64,000 nucleotides of DNA, from NCBI RefSeq assembly GCF_007971525.1, contig NZ_CP042437.1, forward strand, positions 2,666,001 through 2,730,000. The letters are read 5' to 3'. Both the position numbers and the translations under genes were made by a program. Shown here piece after piece: positions 27,502 to 36,493 of this stretch. Under the pieces are notes generated by a model. The model saw only the letters and a list, made by a program, of their open reading frames with translations. It made no database searches and was not told where the DNA came from. This DNA comes from Mucilaginibacter ginsenosidivorax. Lineage in GTDB: Bacteria; Bacteroidota; Bacteroidia; Sphingobacteriales; Sphingobacteriaceae. Every line of letters begins with the position of its first letter. The first letter of the stretch is position 1.

Positions 27502-29317
27502 TGTTATTGATCATATTTTTTGCCTTATCAAAAACCTCCTGTTCCGATATGCCCGAAACCGGGGCAAAGCGGGCCATATCGCAAAGGTCTAATGTTTCCA
27601 GCAATTCGTTTATAGTTGGCTCGTCCAATTCCCGGGCCTTTAGTTCGGTAGCTATTTTTTCGCGGTTTAGGTCGGCAGCGGCAATATTCAGCTTGTCGCT
27701 TAAGTAACCGTATAGCCCTTTAAACACATTTTCATAAAATACCGGCTTATTATTTGCCGTTAGCTGCGCTTTTGCGCTGGCCAGGTGTTTGGCGGCAATT
27801 TTACCTGCCTTGCGGCTTTTTACCTTCACCACATCGCTGTTGTTCATTTCATATACTTTGCCGTAAACTAACGCACCAACAAACAGCAGCGGGCCCAGCA
27901 GCAGCAGGAAATAGTACAATCCCGACCCATAAAAACCTTCTTCATCTTTACTGATATCGCTTCCATCCGTTTTAATGTAGCGGATATCTTTATTCAATAG
28001 CTTAACATCCTGTTTATCGGCACCAAGAGAGGTAACGTTACTTTCGGTTGCACCCTTGGCCACATTAATGGTAAAGCCTTTGGTTTGCTGACTTACATAT
28101 TTGCCTGCCGATAAATCATAGTACGAAAACTTGATAGGGTCGATGTTGAATTTGCCGCCATGGCGTGGTATCAACAGGTAAGTGTACACACGGGTACCCG
28201 ACTCGCCGGTTTCATTATCGGTTATGGTATCAGTTACCTTCGGGTCGTACTTATCAAAATCAAGCGGAAACTCAGGTGCCATCGGCTTCAGCAGCTTCAG
28301 GTTGCCTTTACCCTTCAGGGTAATTTTGTAGTTAAGCGGCTCATTGGCCTTCAGGTCGGTTTTATCCACCGATGTAGTTACCGAAAAGCGACCAACCGCG
28401 CCGCTAAAGCTGGCAGGCTTACCACTTTCGGGCAATGGTTTTACGTGGATAACCACGGGGCTGCTTTTTATTTTATACTTAACATCATTATAGCTGCCTC
28501 CTCCAAAAAAGTTATCAAAAGGATCGGCCGATTGTACGGTTTCGCGCACAATAAAATCCATGATCATCGGGTCGATGGTGATATTGCCCGCACGCTCGGG
28601 AAAAAGAATGTTTTGCTTTATTTCGGTTACGTTGTACTTTATACCCTTTATGGTTTCAATACGCCATTGAACAGCATTAGGGTTATTAAGGCTTTTAATT
28701 TCCTGGCTATAAAAACCATTCTGGTCCGACATTTTTTCCAGTTCGCTGCCAACCAGCGCCACCCTGGTGTAAAGGCGGTAGCTTAAAGTGAGTTGCTCGC
28801 CTATGTAGGCACTGGTTTTATTTACATCGGCCCTTATAAAAAGATCCCGGTTGATATCTTTTGAGTGGCCGGCCACAATGCCCTGGCCTTGCACCTGCTG
28901 CTGTTGTTGCTGTTGCCTGGCTGCATTGGCCTGCGCTGCTGATGTGCCCTTTACAACTTTAATTTTAATTGGACTGGTGCTTAGCTGCTTACCGTTTACT
29001 ACAATTGTTGCCGCACCTATAGTGTAGGTGCCTTCTTTAACGGCAACAAGGTCATAGCTGTAAGCCATGCTTGATGATGAAGCACCGTTGATTACGGTCA
29101 TACTCTGGGAAACATTTGGCCCCGATTCCACCAAAAAGCCATTAAAGTTTGGCGGTACAAACCTTTCGCCATTGCTGTTTATGGTAAATGTAACCTCGAA
29201 TTGCTCGGTAGTGCCCACTTCGGTTTTATTAACAGAGGCGGTGAATTTTACACCCTGCGCAAAAAGCACGGTTGTACAAAACAGCAAGAGCAACAATATG
29301 TAGTACTTTAACTTCAT
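27485..29317 (-). CDS. batD: BatD-family envelope protein
   Basis: The 610-residue protein has a signal peptide, repeated immunoglobulin-like beta domains (VKFTASVNKTEVGTTEQFEVTFTI; ADVNKTSAYIGEQLTLSYRL; VDKTDLKANEPLNYKITLKG), a Q-rich linker at about 134-144 and a membrane segment near 475-495 followed by a cytoplasmic tail. This matches BatD (oxygen tolerance) of Bacteroidota. It is thought to work with the BatA/BatB VWA proteins in the inner membrane. It lies 18 bp after BatC and overlaps BatE. Confidence 0.9.
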   Translation of the reverse strand: MKLKYYILLLLLFCTTVLFAQGVKFTASVNKTEVGTTEQFEVTFTINSNGERFVPPNFNGFLVESGPNVSQSMTVINGASSSSMAYSYDLVAVKEGTYTIGAATIVVNGKQLSTSPIKIKVVKGTSAAQANAARQQQQQQQVQGQGIVAGHSKDINRDLFIRADVNKTSAYIGEQLTLSYRLYTRVALVGSELEKMSDQNGFYSQEIKSLNNPNAVQWRIETIKGIKYNVTEIKQNILFPERAGNITIDPMIMDFIVRETVQSADPFDNFFGGGSYNDVKYKIKSSPVVIHVKPLPESGKPASFSGAVGRFSVTTSVDKTDLKANEPLNYKITLKGKGNLKLLKPMAPEFPLDFDKYDPKVTDTITDNETGESGTRVYTYLLIPRHGGKFNIDPIKFSYYDLSAGKYVSQQTKGFTINVAKGATESNVTSLGADKQDVKLLNKDIRYIKTDGSDISKDEEGFYGSGLYYFLLLLGPLLFVGALVYGKVYEMNNSDVVKVKSRKAGKIAAKHLASAKAQLTANNKPVFYENVFKGLYGYLSDKLNIAAADLNREKIATELKARELDEPTINELLETLDLCDMARFAPVSGISEQEVFDKAKNMINNIEDKI

Positions 29318-29335
29318 GTGCTATAAATATAAGGC

Positions 29336-30118
29336 TTACCAGTCTTTTGAAATATTGGCTCTGGCGCCTTTTAACTTTTTATTTTTCAGTTTGTCCTGCG
29401 TTGCTTTCTCGTCGTTTTTCAGGGCTTCCAGCATACGCTCGGCATCATCTTTTGATACATTGTTGGGCTGCGGCTGTTGTTGCTGCTGGTCCTGCGGATC
29501 TTTATTATCAGGCTTGTTCTTATCCTTATTGTCTTTGTCCTTTTTATCCTGATCTTTCTTGTCCTGGTCTTTTTTATCTTTATCCTTGTTGTCTTTATCC
29601 TTATTCTTGTCGTCCTTGTTTTTATCCTTGTTCTGGTCTTTATCTTTGTTCTTATCGTTTTTGTTCTGGTTCTTTTTATCGTCCTGCTGCTTCTTTAGCA
29701 TTTTTTGGGCGTATGACAGGTTGTAGCGGGTCTGCTCGTCGTCAGGATTATTAAGCAACGATTTTTTATAGGCGGCAATACTCTCTTCAAGTTTTTTGTT
29801 TTCCAACAAGGAGTTGCCTATGTTATGGTAAGCATTGGCCAATACCTGCTTGTCTTTTGATGTTGCTGCTATTTTGGTAAACTGCTGCTGTGCATCCTCA
29901 AACTTTTTTTGTTTATATAGGGCATCGCCCAGGTTAAAATTTCCTTCAACCGTTTTGTTGTTGGATTTAGCCAGCGCCTTACGATAGTTATCCTCGGCCT
30001 CTTTATAATTTTTAGCCTGGTAAAGCTGGTTACCTTTCCTGATATCCCTTTTTTCCTGCTGGGCAAAAAGGAATGAAGCCTGCAGTACTAATAATACAAC
30101 TATAATTAATTGCTTCAT
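29336..30118 (-). CDS. batC: BatC-like TPR protein with long K/D/N-rich tract
   Basis: After a signal peptide come TPR units (RDIRKGNQLYQAKNYKEAEDNYRK, VEGNFNLGDALYKQKKF, AYHNIGNSLLENKKLEESIAAYK). A low-complexity tract of KDKDKN-type repeats follows at about 140-215 and then a Q/P stretch and a C-terminal LKGARANISKDW. The tract is charged and probably disordered. The gene starts with a 4-bp overlap with batB. The opposite strand shows an artificial open frame through the repeat, which is not a gene. Confidence 0.88.
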   Translation of the reverse strand: MKQLIIVVLLVLQASFLFAQQEKRDIRKGNQLYQAKNYKEAEDNYRKALAKSNNKTVEGNFNLGDALYKQKKFEDAQQQFTKIAATSKDKQVLANAYHNIGNSLLENKKLEESIAAYKKSLLNNPDDEQTRYNLSYAQKMLKKQQDDKKNQNKNDKNKDKDQNKDKNKDDKNKDKDNKDKDKKDQDKKDQDKKDKDNKDKNKPDNKDPQDQQQQQPQPNNVSKDDAERMLEALKNDEKATQDKLKNKKLKGARANISKDW

Positions 30119-31161
30119 GGCTTTTTTACTTCAAATAATTTAATCCCGCTTAAACGCATGTTTTTACGGTTTGATATAAAGAACTCAACCAGCAGCAACA
30201 CAAACGCAATGGCCAAAAAGAACTGGAAACGATCTTCAAAATCCTTGAACGACCGGCTATCAACCGTTTTACGCTGCAATTTGTTAATCTGGTCCATCAC
30301 AATACCCAGGCCGCTGTTGGAGTTATTGGCGCGTACATAAACGCCACCGCCTGCGGCCGAAATCTCTTTACACATATCCTCGCTCAGTTTACTTACCACC
30401 TGCTGGCCGGTTTCATGGTCCATATGGAAACCTGTCTGGTGTCCCTGCTCGTCATAAACCGGTATGGGCGCGCCGCTTTCCGATCCTACACCAACCACAT
30501 TTACTGATACATCTTTTGATTTGGCTGCCGCCGCGGCTTCAACGGCGTTATCCTCATGGTTTTCACCATCGGTAATAACTATCATGGCCTTGCCGGTGCC
30601 GTTTTTAAAATCGAACGACTGCATGCCCAGGTCAATAGCCGCGCCAATGGCAGTACCCTGGGTTGGCACCATCTCGGTATTAATGGTACTCAGGAATAAC
30701 TTGGCTGCCGAATAGTCGGTTGTAATAGGCAGCTGCACATAGGCCTGGCCGGCAAATACGATGATACCTATACGGTCGTCATGCATGCGGTCAATCAACT
30801 GAGCAATGGCGCGTTTGGCATTTTCCAGGCGGCTTGGGGCCAAATCCTGGGCCAGCATACTGTTTGATACGTCAAGCAGTATCATTAAATCGGCGCCTTT
30901 GCGTTTTACCTCTTCGGTTCTTGAACCAATTTGCGGGTCGGCTATGCCGATGATGAGCATGGCATAGGCCAGCAAAAAGAAAATAAACTTAAGCCATGGC
31001 CTTGATAAAGATACCTGCGGCATCATCATCATCACCACCTTTTTATCTCCTAATGACGAGATGGCTTTCTTTTTCCAGATACTTACCGCCAAAAACGCGA
31101 TGATAAACACCGGGATGATTACCAGCCCCCATAAATATTCTATATGTGCAAAACGTAGCAT
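30115..31161 (-). CDS. batB: BatB-like von Willebrand factor A membrane protein
   Basis: The 348-residue protein has two N-terminal membrane segments, a VWA domain with MIDAS motif DVSNS (97-101), further metal residues in TQGTAIG and ITDGENHED, and a C-terminal membrane segment (FFLAIAFVLLLVEFF). Same layout as BatA encoded 3 bp upstream. The pair is thought to form a membrane complex served by the MoxR chaperone. Translational coupling with batC is suggested by the overlap. Confidence 0.92.
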   Translation of the reverse strand: MLRFAHIEYLWGLVIIPVFIIAFLAVSIWKKKAISSLGDKKVVMMMMPQVSLSRPWLKFIFFLLAYAMLIIGIADPQIGSRTEEVKRKGADLMILLDVSNSMLAQDLAPSRLENAKRAIAQLIDRMHDDRIGIIVFAGQAYVQLPITTDYSAAKLFLSTINTEMVPTQGTAIGAAIDLGMQSFDFKNGTGKAMIVITDGENHEDNAVEAAAAAKSKDVSVNVVGVGSESGAPIPVYDEQGHQTGFHMDHETGQQVVSKLSEDMCKEISAAGGGVYVRANNSNSGLGIVMDQINKLQRKTVDSRSFKDFEDRFQFFLAIAFVLLLVEFFISNRKNMRLSGIKLFEVKKP

Positions 31162-31164
31162 CTG

Positions 31165-32166
31165 TTAGGTTAAAGCCCCTCTAAACAGGGTGTTTTTTAA
31201 TATAAATTCCAACGACAGGAAAGCCAGGGCTATAATTGCCCAGGGTAAAAACAGTTCTGTTTTTTTGTGATACTGGGTAACATCAATTTTGGCTTTTTCC
31301 AGCTTATCAATCTGCTCGTAAATATTTTTAAGTGTTTCGTTATTGGTAGCCCTGAAATATTTACCGCCGGTTAGGCTGGCAATTTTTGATAAGGTACCCT
31401 CGTCAATTACCACAGGCATTTTTTGGTATTGTATCCCTGCCGGTGTTTGTACCGGGTAAGGTGCAAAACCATTAGTGCCCAACCCTACCGTATACACCCT
31501 TACCCCAAACTGGCGGGCAATTTCGGCGGCAGTTATTGGTGGTATCGAACCAGCATTGTTTGATCCATCTGTAAGCAATATAATTACCTTGCTTTTTGCC
31601 TGGCTGGTTCGCAGGCGGTTTACTGCGGTTGCCAGGCCCATACCAATGGCCGTACCATCGGTTATCATGCCGTTACGTACATCGGCAAAAAGGTTTATCA
31701 ATACGCTATGGTCAATTGTTAAGGGGCATTGCGTAAAGCTCTCGCCGCTAAATATCACCAGGCCTATGCGGTCGTCGGGGCGGCCCTTTATAAAATCGAT
31801 GGCAATTTGTTTACCTGCTTCCAGGCGGTTGGGTTTAAAATCTTCGGCAAGCATACTGCCCGAAATATCTGAAGCAATAATGATATCGATACCTTCGGTA
31901 GTACTGTTTTGCCAGCTTAATGACGATTGAGGCCTGGCCAGCGCAACAATCATAGCCGATAAGGCTAACGACCGTAACACAATACCACTATGCCTGAACT
32001 TTGGCAGCGTGCTTTTTTTTAGGGTAAAGCCCCGCAGGGTAGGTACATTCAGGTTGCCCTGCAGTTGCCGCTGTTTCCATATATACCAACCAACCATGAG
32101 GGGTATACTGATAAACAGCCAAAAAAATCCCGGGTGGGCAAATTCTATTCCTTTAAACCAGCTCAT
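31165..32166 (-). CDS. batA: BatA-like von Willebrand factor A membrane protein
   Basis: The 333-residue protein has N-terminal membrane segments, MIDAS motif DISGS (100-104), TDGTAIGMG and LLTDGSNNAG metal-site loops and a final membrane segment (LFLPWAIIALAFLSLEFIL). It follows the DUF4381-like gene with a 4-bp overlap and precedes batB by 3 bp. Function by family: envelope stress or aerotolerance through the MoxR-Bat system; the exact biochemical job is unproven. Confidence 0.92.
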   Translation of the reverse strand: MSWFKGIEFAHPGFFWLFISIPLMVGWYIWKQRQLQGNLNVPTLRGFTLKKSTLPKFRHSGIVLRSLALSAMIVALARPQSSLSWQNSTTEGIDIIIASDISGSMLAEDFKPNRLEAGKQIAIDFIKGRPDDRIGLVIFSGESFTQCPLTIDHSVLINLFADVRNGMITDGTAIGMGLATAVNRLRTSQAKSKVIILLTDGSNNAGSIPPITAAEIARQFGVRVYTVGLGTNGFAPYPVQTPAGIQYQKMPVVIDEGTLSKIASLTGGKYFRATNNETLKNIYEQIDKLEKAKIDVTQYHKKTELFLPWAIIALAFLSLEFILKNTLFRGALT

Positions 32167-33119
32167 TTGCCCTCCTCTTGTTTATCGGCCAGCGGCTGGT
32201 AAGCCTGCTGGGTTTTGTTTACAAAGCTGATGGCATTATCCATACTTTGTTCGTTTTCAAAATGCAGCGGTTTTTCCTTGGCAAATTTTACCAAATCGGC
32301 AAGTATCAATACCTGGCGCAGCAGGTTTTTGTTATCGTCTGTAATATCCAGCGTGCGCAGGCTTGCAAAAATCTCGTCGGACGTTTGCTCATGGGTTTTA
32401 ATGCCATAGCGCTTTTCTAAATATTCGCGCAGTATTTCGCTCAGCTCAATATGGTATAATTTAACATCCTGCTCGTAAGCTTTCTTGCCACGCAGTTCCT
32501 GTAGTTTTTGCAGGGCGATTACATGCGGCGGCACTTTAGGTTTAGGCGGCTCAACCACCATTACCTTTTTAGGCCTGGTAACAAAATAATAAATAATGCC
32601 TGCTATAATCAGCAGTACCAAAAAGCCAATGGCTACCCACTGCCAGTTATCGTGCAGCCAGTCAAAAAACGAATAATTGACTACCAGCGGCTGCTTAATA
32701 TCATAAAATCCCTTGGTGGTATCAACAGCAACGGTTTGTACGGTTAGTGTTAATGGCTGCGTATAAACCGGGCCTGTGGTGGTTTTAAACGCGTAGGATG
32801 GTATAACATAGGCCCCGCTATCAAACGCGGTAATATTGTAAGCGCGATGAACGGTCTCGATGCTTTGATCCTGCTTATCAAAAATAGTATCGGCCTTGCT
32901 GCTTACAATCTGCACCTTACCGGCAATGGAGTCAACCAGCGCAGGGAACTCTATTTTATCCTTTATGTTATGCCTGATGCTTAGGTTAAGCCTGGTTTGC
33001 TGGCCAATTAAAATGGTGGCCCTATCCAGTTTTGCCTCGGCTTGCGGGGCTTGCGCAAAAGCGGTATAAAAAGTACCCGTAAGCAGCAATACCAGGAAAT
33101 ATTTAAAACACTTGATCAT
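32163..33119 (-). CDS. Bat-operon membrane protein with BatD-like domain and DUF4381-like tail
   Basis: The 318-residue protein has a signal peptide, a beta-rich periplasmic domain (AKLDRATILIGQQTRLNLSIRHN, like BatD), one membrane segment at about 160-182 and a cytoplasmic helical tail (HIELSEILREYLEKRYGIKTHEQTSDEIF) typical of DUF4381-like proteins. It is the standard third gene of MoxR/DUF58/Bat operons. It overlaps the DUF58 gene and batA by 4 bp each, indicating coupled translation. Confidence 0.82.
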   Translation of the reverse strand: MIKCFKYFLVLLLTGTFYTAFAQAPQAEAKLDRATILIGQQTRLNLSIRHNIKDKIEFPALVDSIAGKVQIVSSKADTIFDKQDQSIETVHRAYNITAFDSGAYVIPSYAFKTTTGPVYTQPLTLTVQTVAVDTTKGFYDIKQPLVVNYSFFDWLHDNWQWVAIGFLVLLIIAGIIYYFVTRPKKVMVVEPPKPKVPPHVIALQKLQELRGKKAYEQDVKLYHIELSEILREYLEKRYGIKTHEQTSDEIFASLRTLDITDDNKNLLRQVLILADLVKFAKEKPLHFENEQSMDNAISFVNKTQQAYQPLADKQEEGK

Positions 33120-33991
33120 CTCCTGCCTTCCCGTTTTTTAAATAGTGTCATTAATGGTTTTACGTATGATTCGTGTGTGCCGATGCTGGTAAAATCAACA
33201 CCGCATTTTTTAAAAGTATCGCCCATGGCTATGGTTCGGTTGCGGGCCTCGAGGCTGAATGCATAGCGCACCTGCTCATCAGCCGTATTTATCCACACCA
33301 CCTCGCCGGTTTCCTCGTCTTTCATCGGGATAAGACCCAGGTTGGGGAATACTTCTTCGTGTTTATCAAACAGCCTCACGGCAATGATATCGTGTTTTTT
33401 GTTGGCTATTTTCAGCTCGTTTTCAAATGCCGGGCTTATAAAATCCGACAGGATAAAAGCGGTGCATTTCTTTTTTATAACGCTGGTAAAGTACTTTAAT
33501 GCCACCCCCACATTGGTGCCTTTATTTTCGGGCTTAAAATCAATCAGTTCCCTGATGATCATCAATATGTGCGACCGTCCTTTTTTTGGCGGGATGAATT
33601 TTTCTATCTTATCGCTAAAAAATATCACCCCCACTTTATCGTTATTCTGGATGGCCGAAAAGGCAAGCACAGCACAAAGCTCGGTTGCCAGGTCCTGCTT
33701 TTGCTGCCCCTGTGTACCAAAGTTTTCAGAACCGCTCACATCCATCAGCAGCATTACGGTAAGCTCGCGCTCTTCGTCAAACACCTTTACGTAAGGGTGG
33801 TTAAAACGCGCGGTAACGTTCCAGTCGATGGTACGTATCTCGTCGCCAAGCTGGTACTCACGCACCTCGCTAAAGGCCATCCCCCGCCCCTTGAAAGCCG
33901 AATGATATTCGCCCGAGAATAAGTGGTTACTTAAACCCCTGGTTTTTATCTCAATCTTCCTTACTTTTTTTAAAAGATCCTTGGTTTCCAT
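33116..33991 (-). CDS. DUF58 domain protein of MoxR/Bat operon
   Basis: From ATG 33991 it starts METKDLLKKVRKIEIKTRGL and shows the DUF58 hallmark YQLGDEIRTIDWNVTARFNHPYVKVFDEERE followed by a VWA-like fold with DVSGSE. It is soluble and is thought to link the MoxR ATPase to the membrane VWA proteins. A GTG at 34003 would add four residues, but it belongs to the inverted-repeat element upstream. The 271-bp gap to moxR is filled by that element. Confidence 0.92.
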   Translation of the reverse strand: METKDLLKKVRKIEIKTRGLSNHLFSGEYHSAFKGRGMAFSEVREYQLGDEIRTIDWNVTARFNHPYVKVFDEERELTVMLLMDVSGSENFGTQGQQKQDLATELCAVLAFSAIQNNDKVGVIFFSDKIEKFIPPKKGRSHILMIIRELIDFKPENKGTNVGVALKYFTSVIKKKCTAFILSDFISPAFENELKIANKKHDIIAVRLFDKHEEVFPNLGLIPMKDEETGEVVWINTADEQVRYAFSLEARNRTIAMGDTFKKCGVDFTSIGTHESYVKPLMTLFKKREGRR

Positions 33992-33993
33992 AA

Positions 33994-34261
33994 GAAGCCT
34001 CACCTAAATCCTCTCCAAAGGAGAGGACTTTTGATTAGTATGTGTTTAATTTAACGAATGTCATTTCGAACGATAGTGAGAAATCTTATACGCCCTGTTC
34101 GCAAACTTTACTATACGAATTGCATGCGTGCATAGTCGTATAAGATTTCTCTTTCGCCCCCCTTGCTCATTCCTCCGCCGCTCTATCGAAATGACAATTT
34201 GGAGAAACGAAGATCTCGCTTTTTTCCTCCCTCTCCTTTGGAGAGGGCCGGGGTGAGGCTC
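33994..34261. repeat. Inverted-repeat element between moxR and the DUF58 gene (outer arms)
   Basis: The ends are near-inverted: AGCCTCACC plus CCTCTCCAAAGGAGAGG at 33997-34027, and CCTCTCCTTTGGAGAGG plus GGTGAGGCT at 34230-34260. The element fills the whole gap and stops against the moxR stop codon. A second inverted element is nested inside it. No coding frame is supported. Confidence 0.8.
34059..34196. repeat. Nested inverted repeat, TGTCATTTCGA family (copy 1)
   Basis: 138-bp element with ends TGTCATTTCGA and TCGAAATGACA and inner arms AGAAATCTTATACG / CGTATAAGATTTCT. The GGGGGGCGAAAGAGAAATC module (minus strand) also occurs in the 133-bp copy at 45737-45869. It looks like a non-autonomous mobile repeat. 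Confidence 0.8.
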
Positions 34262-34262
34262 C

Positions 34263-35318
34263 TTACGGTACCTCTATCGCGTTCAGTATCCCGGTGATAA
34301 TATTTTCGCTGGTGATGTTTTCTGCTTCGGCCTCGTAGCTTAGGCCAATGCGGTGGCGCATTACATCGTGGCAAATGGCGCGTACATCCTCGGGTATTAC
34401 ATAGCCGCGGCGTTTAATAAAGGCATAAGCCTTTGCTGCCAGCGCTAAACTGATACTTGCCCTTGGCGATGCGCCAAAAGTGATGAGGTTTTTGTAGTGC
34501 GCCAGTTTGTACTGCTCGGGGAAACGGGTAGCGAAAACAATATCGATGATGTACTGCTCAATTTTTTCGTCCATGTAAACTTCACGAACTATTTTGCGGG
34601 CACGTACAATTTCTTCGGGTTTAATAACAGGGGATGGTTTTGGCATACCGCCTGGTAATATGCTTGAACGGATAATTCTTTTTTCTTCTTCACGCTCGGG
34701 GTAGGTAATTACCACTTTCAGCATAAAACGGTCAACCTGTGCTTCGGGCAGCGGGTAAGTACCTTCCTGTTCAATTGGGTTTTGGGTAGCCAGTACCAAA
34801 AACGGGTTTGGCAGCGGGAAGGTGTTATCGCCAATAGTTACCTGGCGCTCCTGCATGGCCTCTAAAAGTGCACTTTGCACTTTGGCAGGTGCACGGTTAA
34901 TTTCATCGGCCAAAATAAAGTTGGAGAATAACGGCCCTTTACGAACAATGAACTCTTCTTTCTTCTGGTTGTAGATCATGGTACCAACCAAATCGGCTGG
35001 TAATAAATCGGGCGTAAACTGGATGCGGCTGTAATCGGCCTGGATACATTTGGCCAGCGTATTGATGGCCAAGGTTTTTGCCAGCCCCGGAACACCCTCC
35101 AGCAAAATATGCCCATCGGCCAATAAACCGATCAGCAAACGTTCAACCATATATTTTTGACCCACGATCACCTTATCCATCTCCATCTTAAGCAGATCGA
35201 TAAAAGCGCTTTCGCGTTGTATCATTTCATTAAGTGCCCTGATATCTGTTGAATACGATGTGCTGCCGGTAACAGCACCCGATGAAACATTTTCTGTACT
35301 ACTTTTAAATTCTTCCAT
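34263..35318 (-). CDS. moxR: MoxR-family AAA+ ATPase
   Basis: The 351-residue protein has Walker A EGVPGLAKT (74-82), Walker B LADEINRAP, sensor ATQNPIEQEGTYPLPEAQ and the AAA lid (GASPRASISLALAAKAYA). MoxR proteins act as chaperone-like ATPases that activate VWA-domain partners, here the BatA/BatB products encoded downstream. It is the first gene of the eight-gene operon. A perfect TAAGTTTG -7 box lies 22 bp upstream of the ATG. Confidence 0.95.
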   Translation of the reverse strand: MEEFKSSTENVSSGAVTGSTSYSTDIRALNEMIQRESAFIDLLKMEMDKVIVGQKYMVERLLIGLLADGHILLEGVPGLAKTLAINTLAKCIQADYSRIQFTPDLLPADLVGTMIYNQKKEEFIVRKGPLFSNFILADEINRAPAKVQSALLEAMQERQVTIGDNTFPLPNPFLVLATQNPIEQEGTYPLPEAQVDRFMLKVVITYPEREEEKRIIRSSILPGGMPKPSPVIKPEEIVRARKIVREVYMDEKIEQYIIDIVFATRFPEQYKLAHYKNLITFGASPRASISLALAAKAYAFIKRRGYVIPEDVRAICHDVMRHRIGLSYEAEAENITSENIITGILNAIEVP

Positions 35319-35339
35319 GAACCTTTTTTATTTCGAGAG

Positions 35340-35347
35340 CAAACTTA
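35340..35347 (-). promoter_or_regulatory. -7 box of moxR/Bat operon
   Basis: Minus strand reads TAAGTTTG, an exact TAnnTTTG. The predicted start of RNA is near 35334, leaving a leader of about 16 nt before ATG 35318. I found no TTG at the expected -33 spacing. Confidence 0.5.
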
Positions 35348-35566
35348 AACACACAAACTTTTTTCTGCTAAAAAAATTCCACGTTTAATTGTTAAAATTT
35401 GTTAAATCTTTAAGTGTTAGCTGTAAATATAGGTTTTTTATCGAGGGTTGAGGGATTTGGGGTCGGAGGTCTGATGCCGGGGGCCGGAGGTTGGGTTGGG
35501 GCGCTACTCTTGCAAAGGACTCGGCTTATTTAACCCGGCACACATTTGCCGTACTGTAATACCTAA

Positions 35567-35585
35567 AAGCCCGCAAAGCAGGCTT
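35567..35585 (-). terminator. Intrinsic terminator of DUF892 gene
   Basis: Minus strand reads AAGCCTGC-TTT-GCGGGCTT followed by TT, with one mismatch in the stem. It lies 74-92 bp past the DUF892 stop. Confidence 0.6.
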
Positions 35586-35591
35586 CAATTT

Positions 35592-35639
35592 ATAACACAA
35601 AACGCCATTGCTTTACATCGCAATGGCGTTTTGTGTTAT
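35592..35639. repeat. Perfect 19-bp stem hairpin downstream of DUF892 gene
   Basis: ATAACACAAAACGCCATTG pairs exactly with the arm at 35621-35639 around a 10-base loop. It starts 20 bp past the DUF892 stop. It is a strong RNA hairpin, probably for 3'-end protection or termination together with the second stem. Confidence 0.85.
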
Positions 35640-35658
35640 CAGATATAGAAAGGTGTTG

Positions 35659-36204
35659 TTAAGCCTTTTCTGTTTTTGATTTTTGGTTAATCCCGGCCTC
35701 AGCTATTTTGGTAAGCAGGCTATCGCAGTTTTTTTCTTCCTGTAAGGTCGAGTCCAAAAGCTCTGCGGCTTCATTGTAGCCTAATACGGTAGCTAATGTT
35801 TTTAAGGTTCCGTATGAAGCAATTTCGTAGTGCTCAATTTTTTGAGCGGCCGATATAATACCTGCATCGCGGGTAATGCTGCCTTTTTCAGTTTCGGTAA
35901 TAATTTCTTCACCTTCTTTAAGTAAACCAGCCATCGCTTCGCATTTTACAGCTACGGCTTTTTCGTCTATCGATGCAAAAGCATCTTCCAGGCGGGTAAT
36001 TTGCCTTTCGGTTTCGCTTAGGTGGTTTTCAATAGCGGCACGCAATTCATCAGATGTTGCTGCTTTTGCCATTTTTGGCAATGCTTTTGCCAAATGTTTT
36101 TCGGCCCAATAAATGTCTTTCAGTTCATCAATAAATAATTCATTCAATGCCGAGTCCTGTACATCTAATGTTTGCTCAGGAGCCTTTGTTTTGGTAGTTG
36201 CCAT
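35659..36204 (-). CDS. DUF892 (YciE/YciF-like) ferritin-like stress protein
   Basis: The 181-residue protein has the family core LNELFIDELKDIYWAEKHLAKALPKMAKAA, NHLSETERQITRLE, and KIEHYEIASYGTLKTLA, the four-helix ferritin-like bundle with acidic and His metal ligands. E. coli relatives are stress-induced (osmotic and stationary phase). It is monocistronic, with strong hairpins downstream and a TTGGCA-N6-TTG element 36-51 bp before the start that resembles a -24/-12 promoter. Confidence 0.92.
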   Translation of the reverse strand: MATTKTKAPEQTLDVQDSALNELFIDELKDIYWAEKHLAKALPKMAKAATSDELRAAIENHLSETERQITRLEDAFASIDEKAVAVKCEAMAGLLKEGEEIITETEKGSITRDAGIISAAQKIEHYEIASYGTLKTLATVLGYNEAAELLDSTLQEEKNCDSLLTKIAEAGINQKSKTEKA

Positions 36205-36240
36205 GGTAAATGTTTTTTAAGTTATGTGCTGATGTAAATA

Positions 36241-36255
36241 CAAAGGCAATGCCAA
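36241..36255 (-). promoter_or_regulatory. -24/-12-like promoter of DUF892 gene
   Basis: Minus strand reads TTGGCATTGCCTTTG. TTGGCA and TTG have the spacing of sigma-54 promoters, but the base after TTG is T where C is expected. RNA start near 36228 would give a leader of about 24 nt. The same layout appears at 59407-59423. Confidence 0.4.
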
Positions 36256-36493
36256 ATTTAGTTATTTATAAATAATATTAATTATTATGAAATAAACCAT
36301 ATAAAAAACTTTACTTTAGGCAATACATGGGTTATTTTGCAAACTACTGGTGTATTAAAATTAGTACCCTGTGTAATTAACAAACTTTCGGCATCATGCG
36401 CGCGACTATTAGCAGCACTCCTTTGCAAGTGGTTTATGGCGTTGTAAAAACCAGAATCACATATATTCCTGCATAATTGTTATTATTGCGGCA

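Larger units (their letters stand above)
35319..35658. other. Intergenic region: moxR promoter and DUF892 terminators
   Basis: This 340-bp gap contains the moxR -7 box, a stretch (35440-35520) rich in G on the plus strand without a supported gene, and two hairpins that end the DUF892 transcript from the other side. Confidence 0.6.

Noticed and set aside
28160-28786. Plus-strand open frame of 208 codons
   Set aside because: Entirely antisense to batD, which has clear domains and operon context.
29272-29754. Plus-strand frames rich in Leu/Val or Cys/Tyr
   Set aside because: They are translations of the opposite strand of the low-complexity batC tract.
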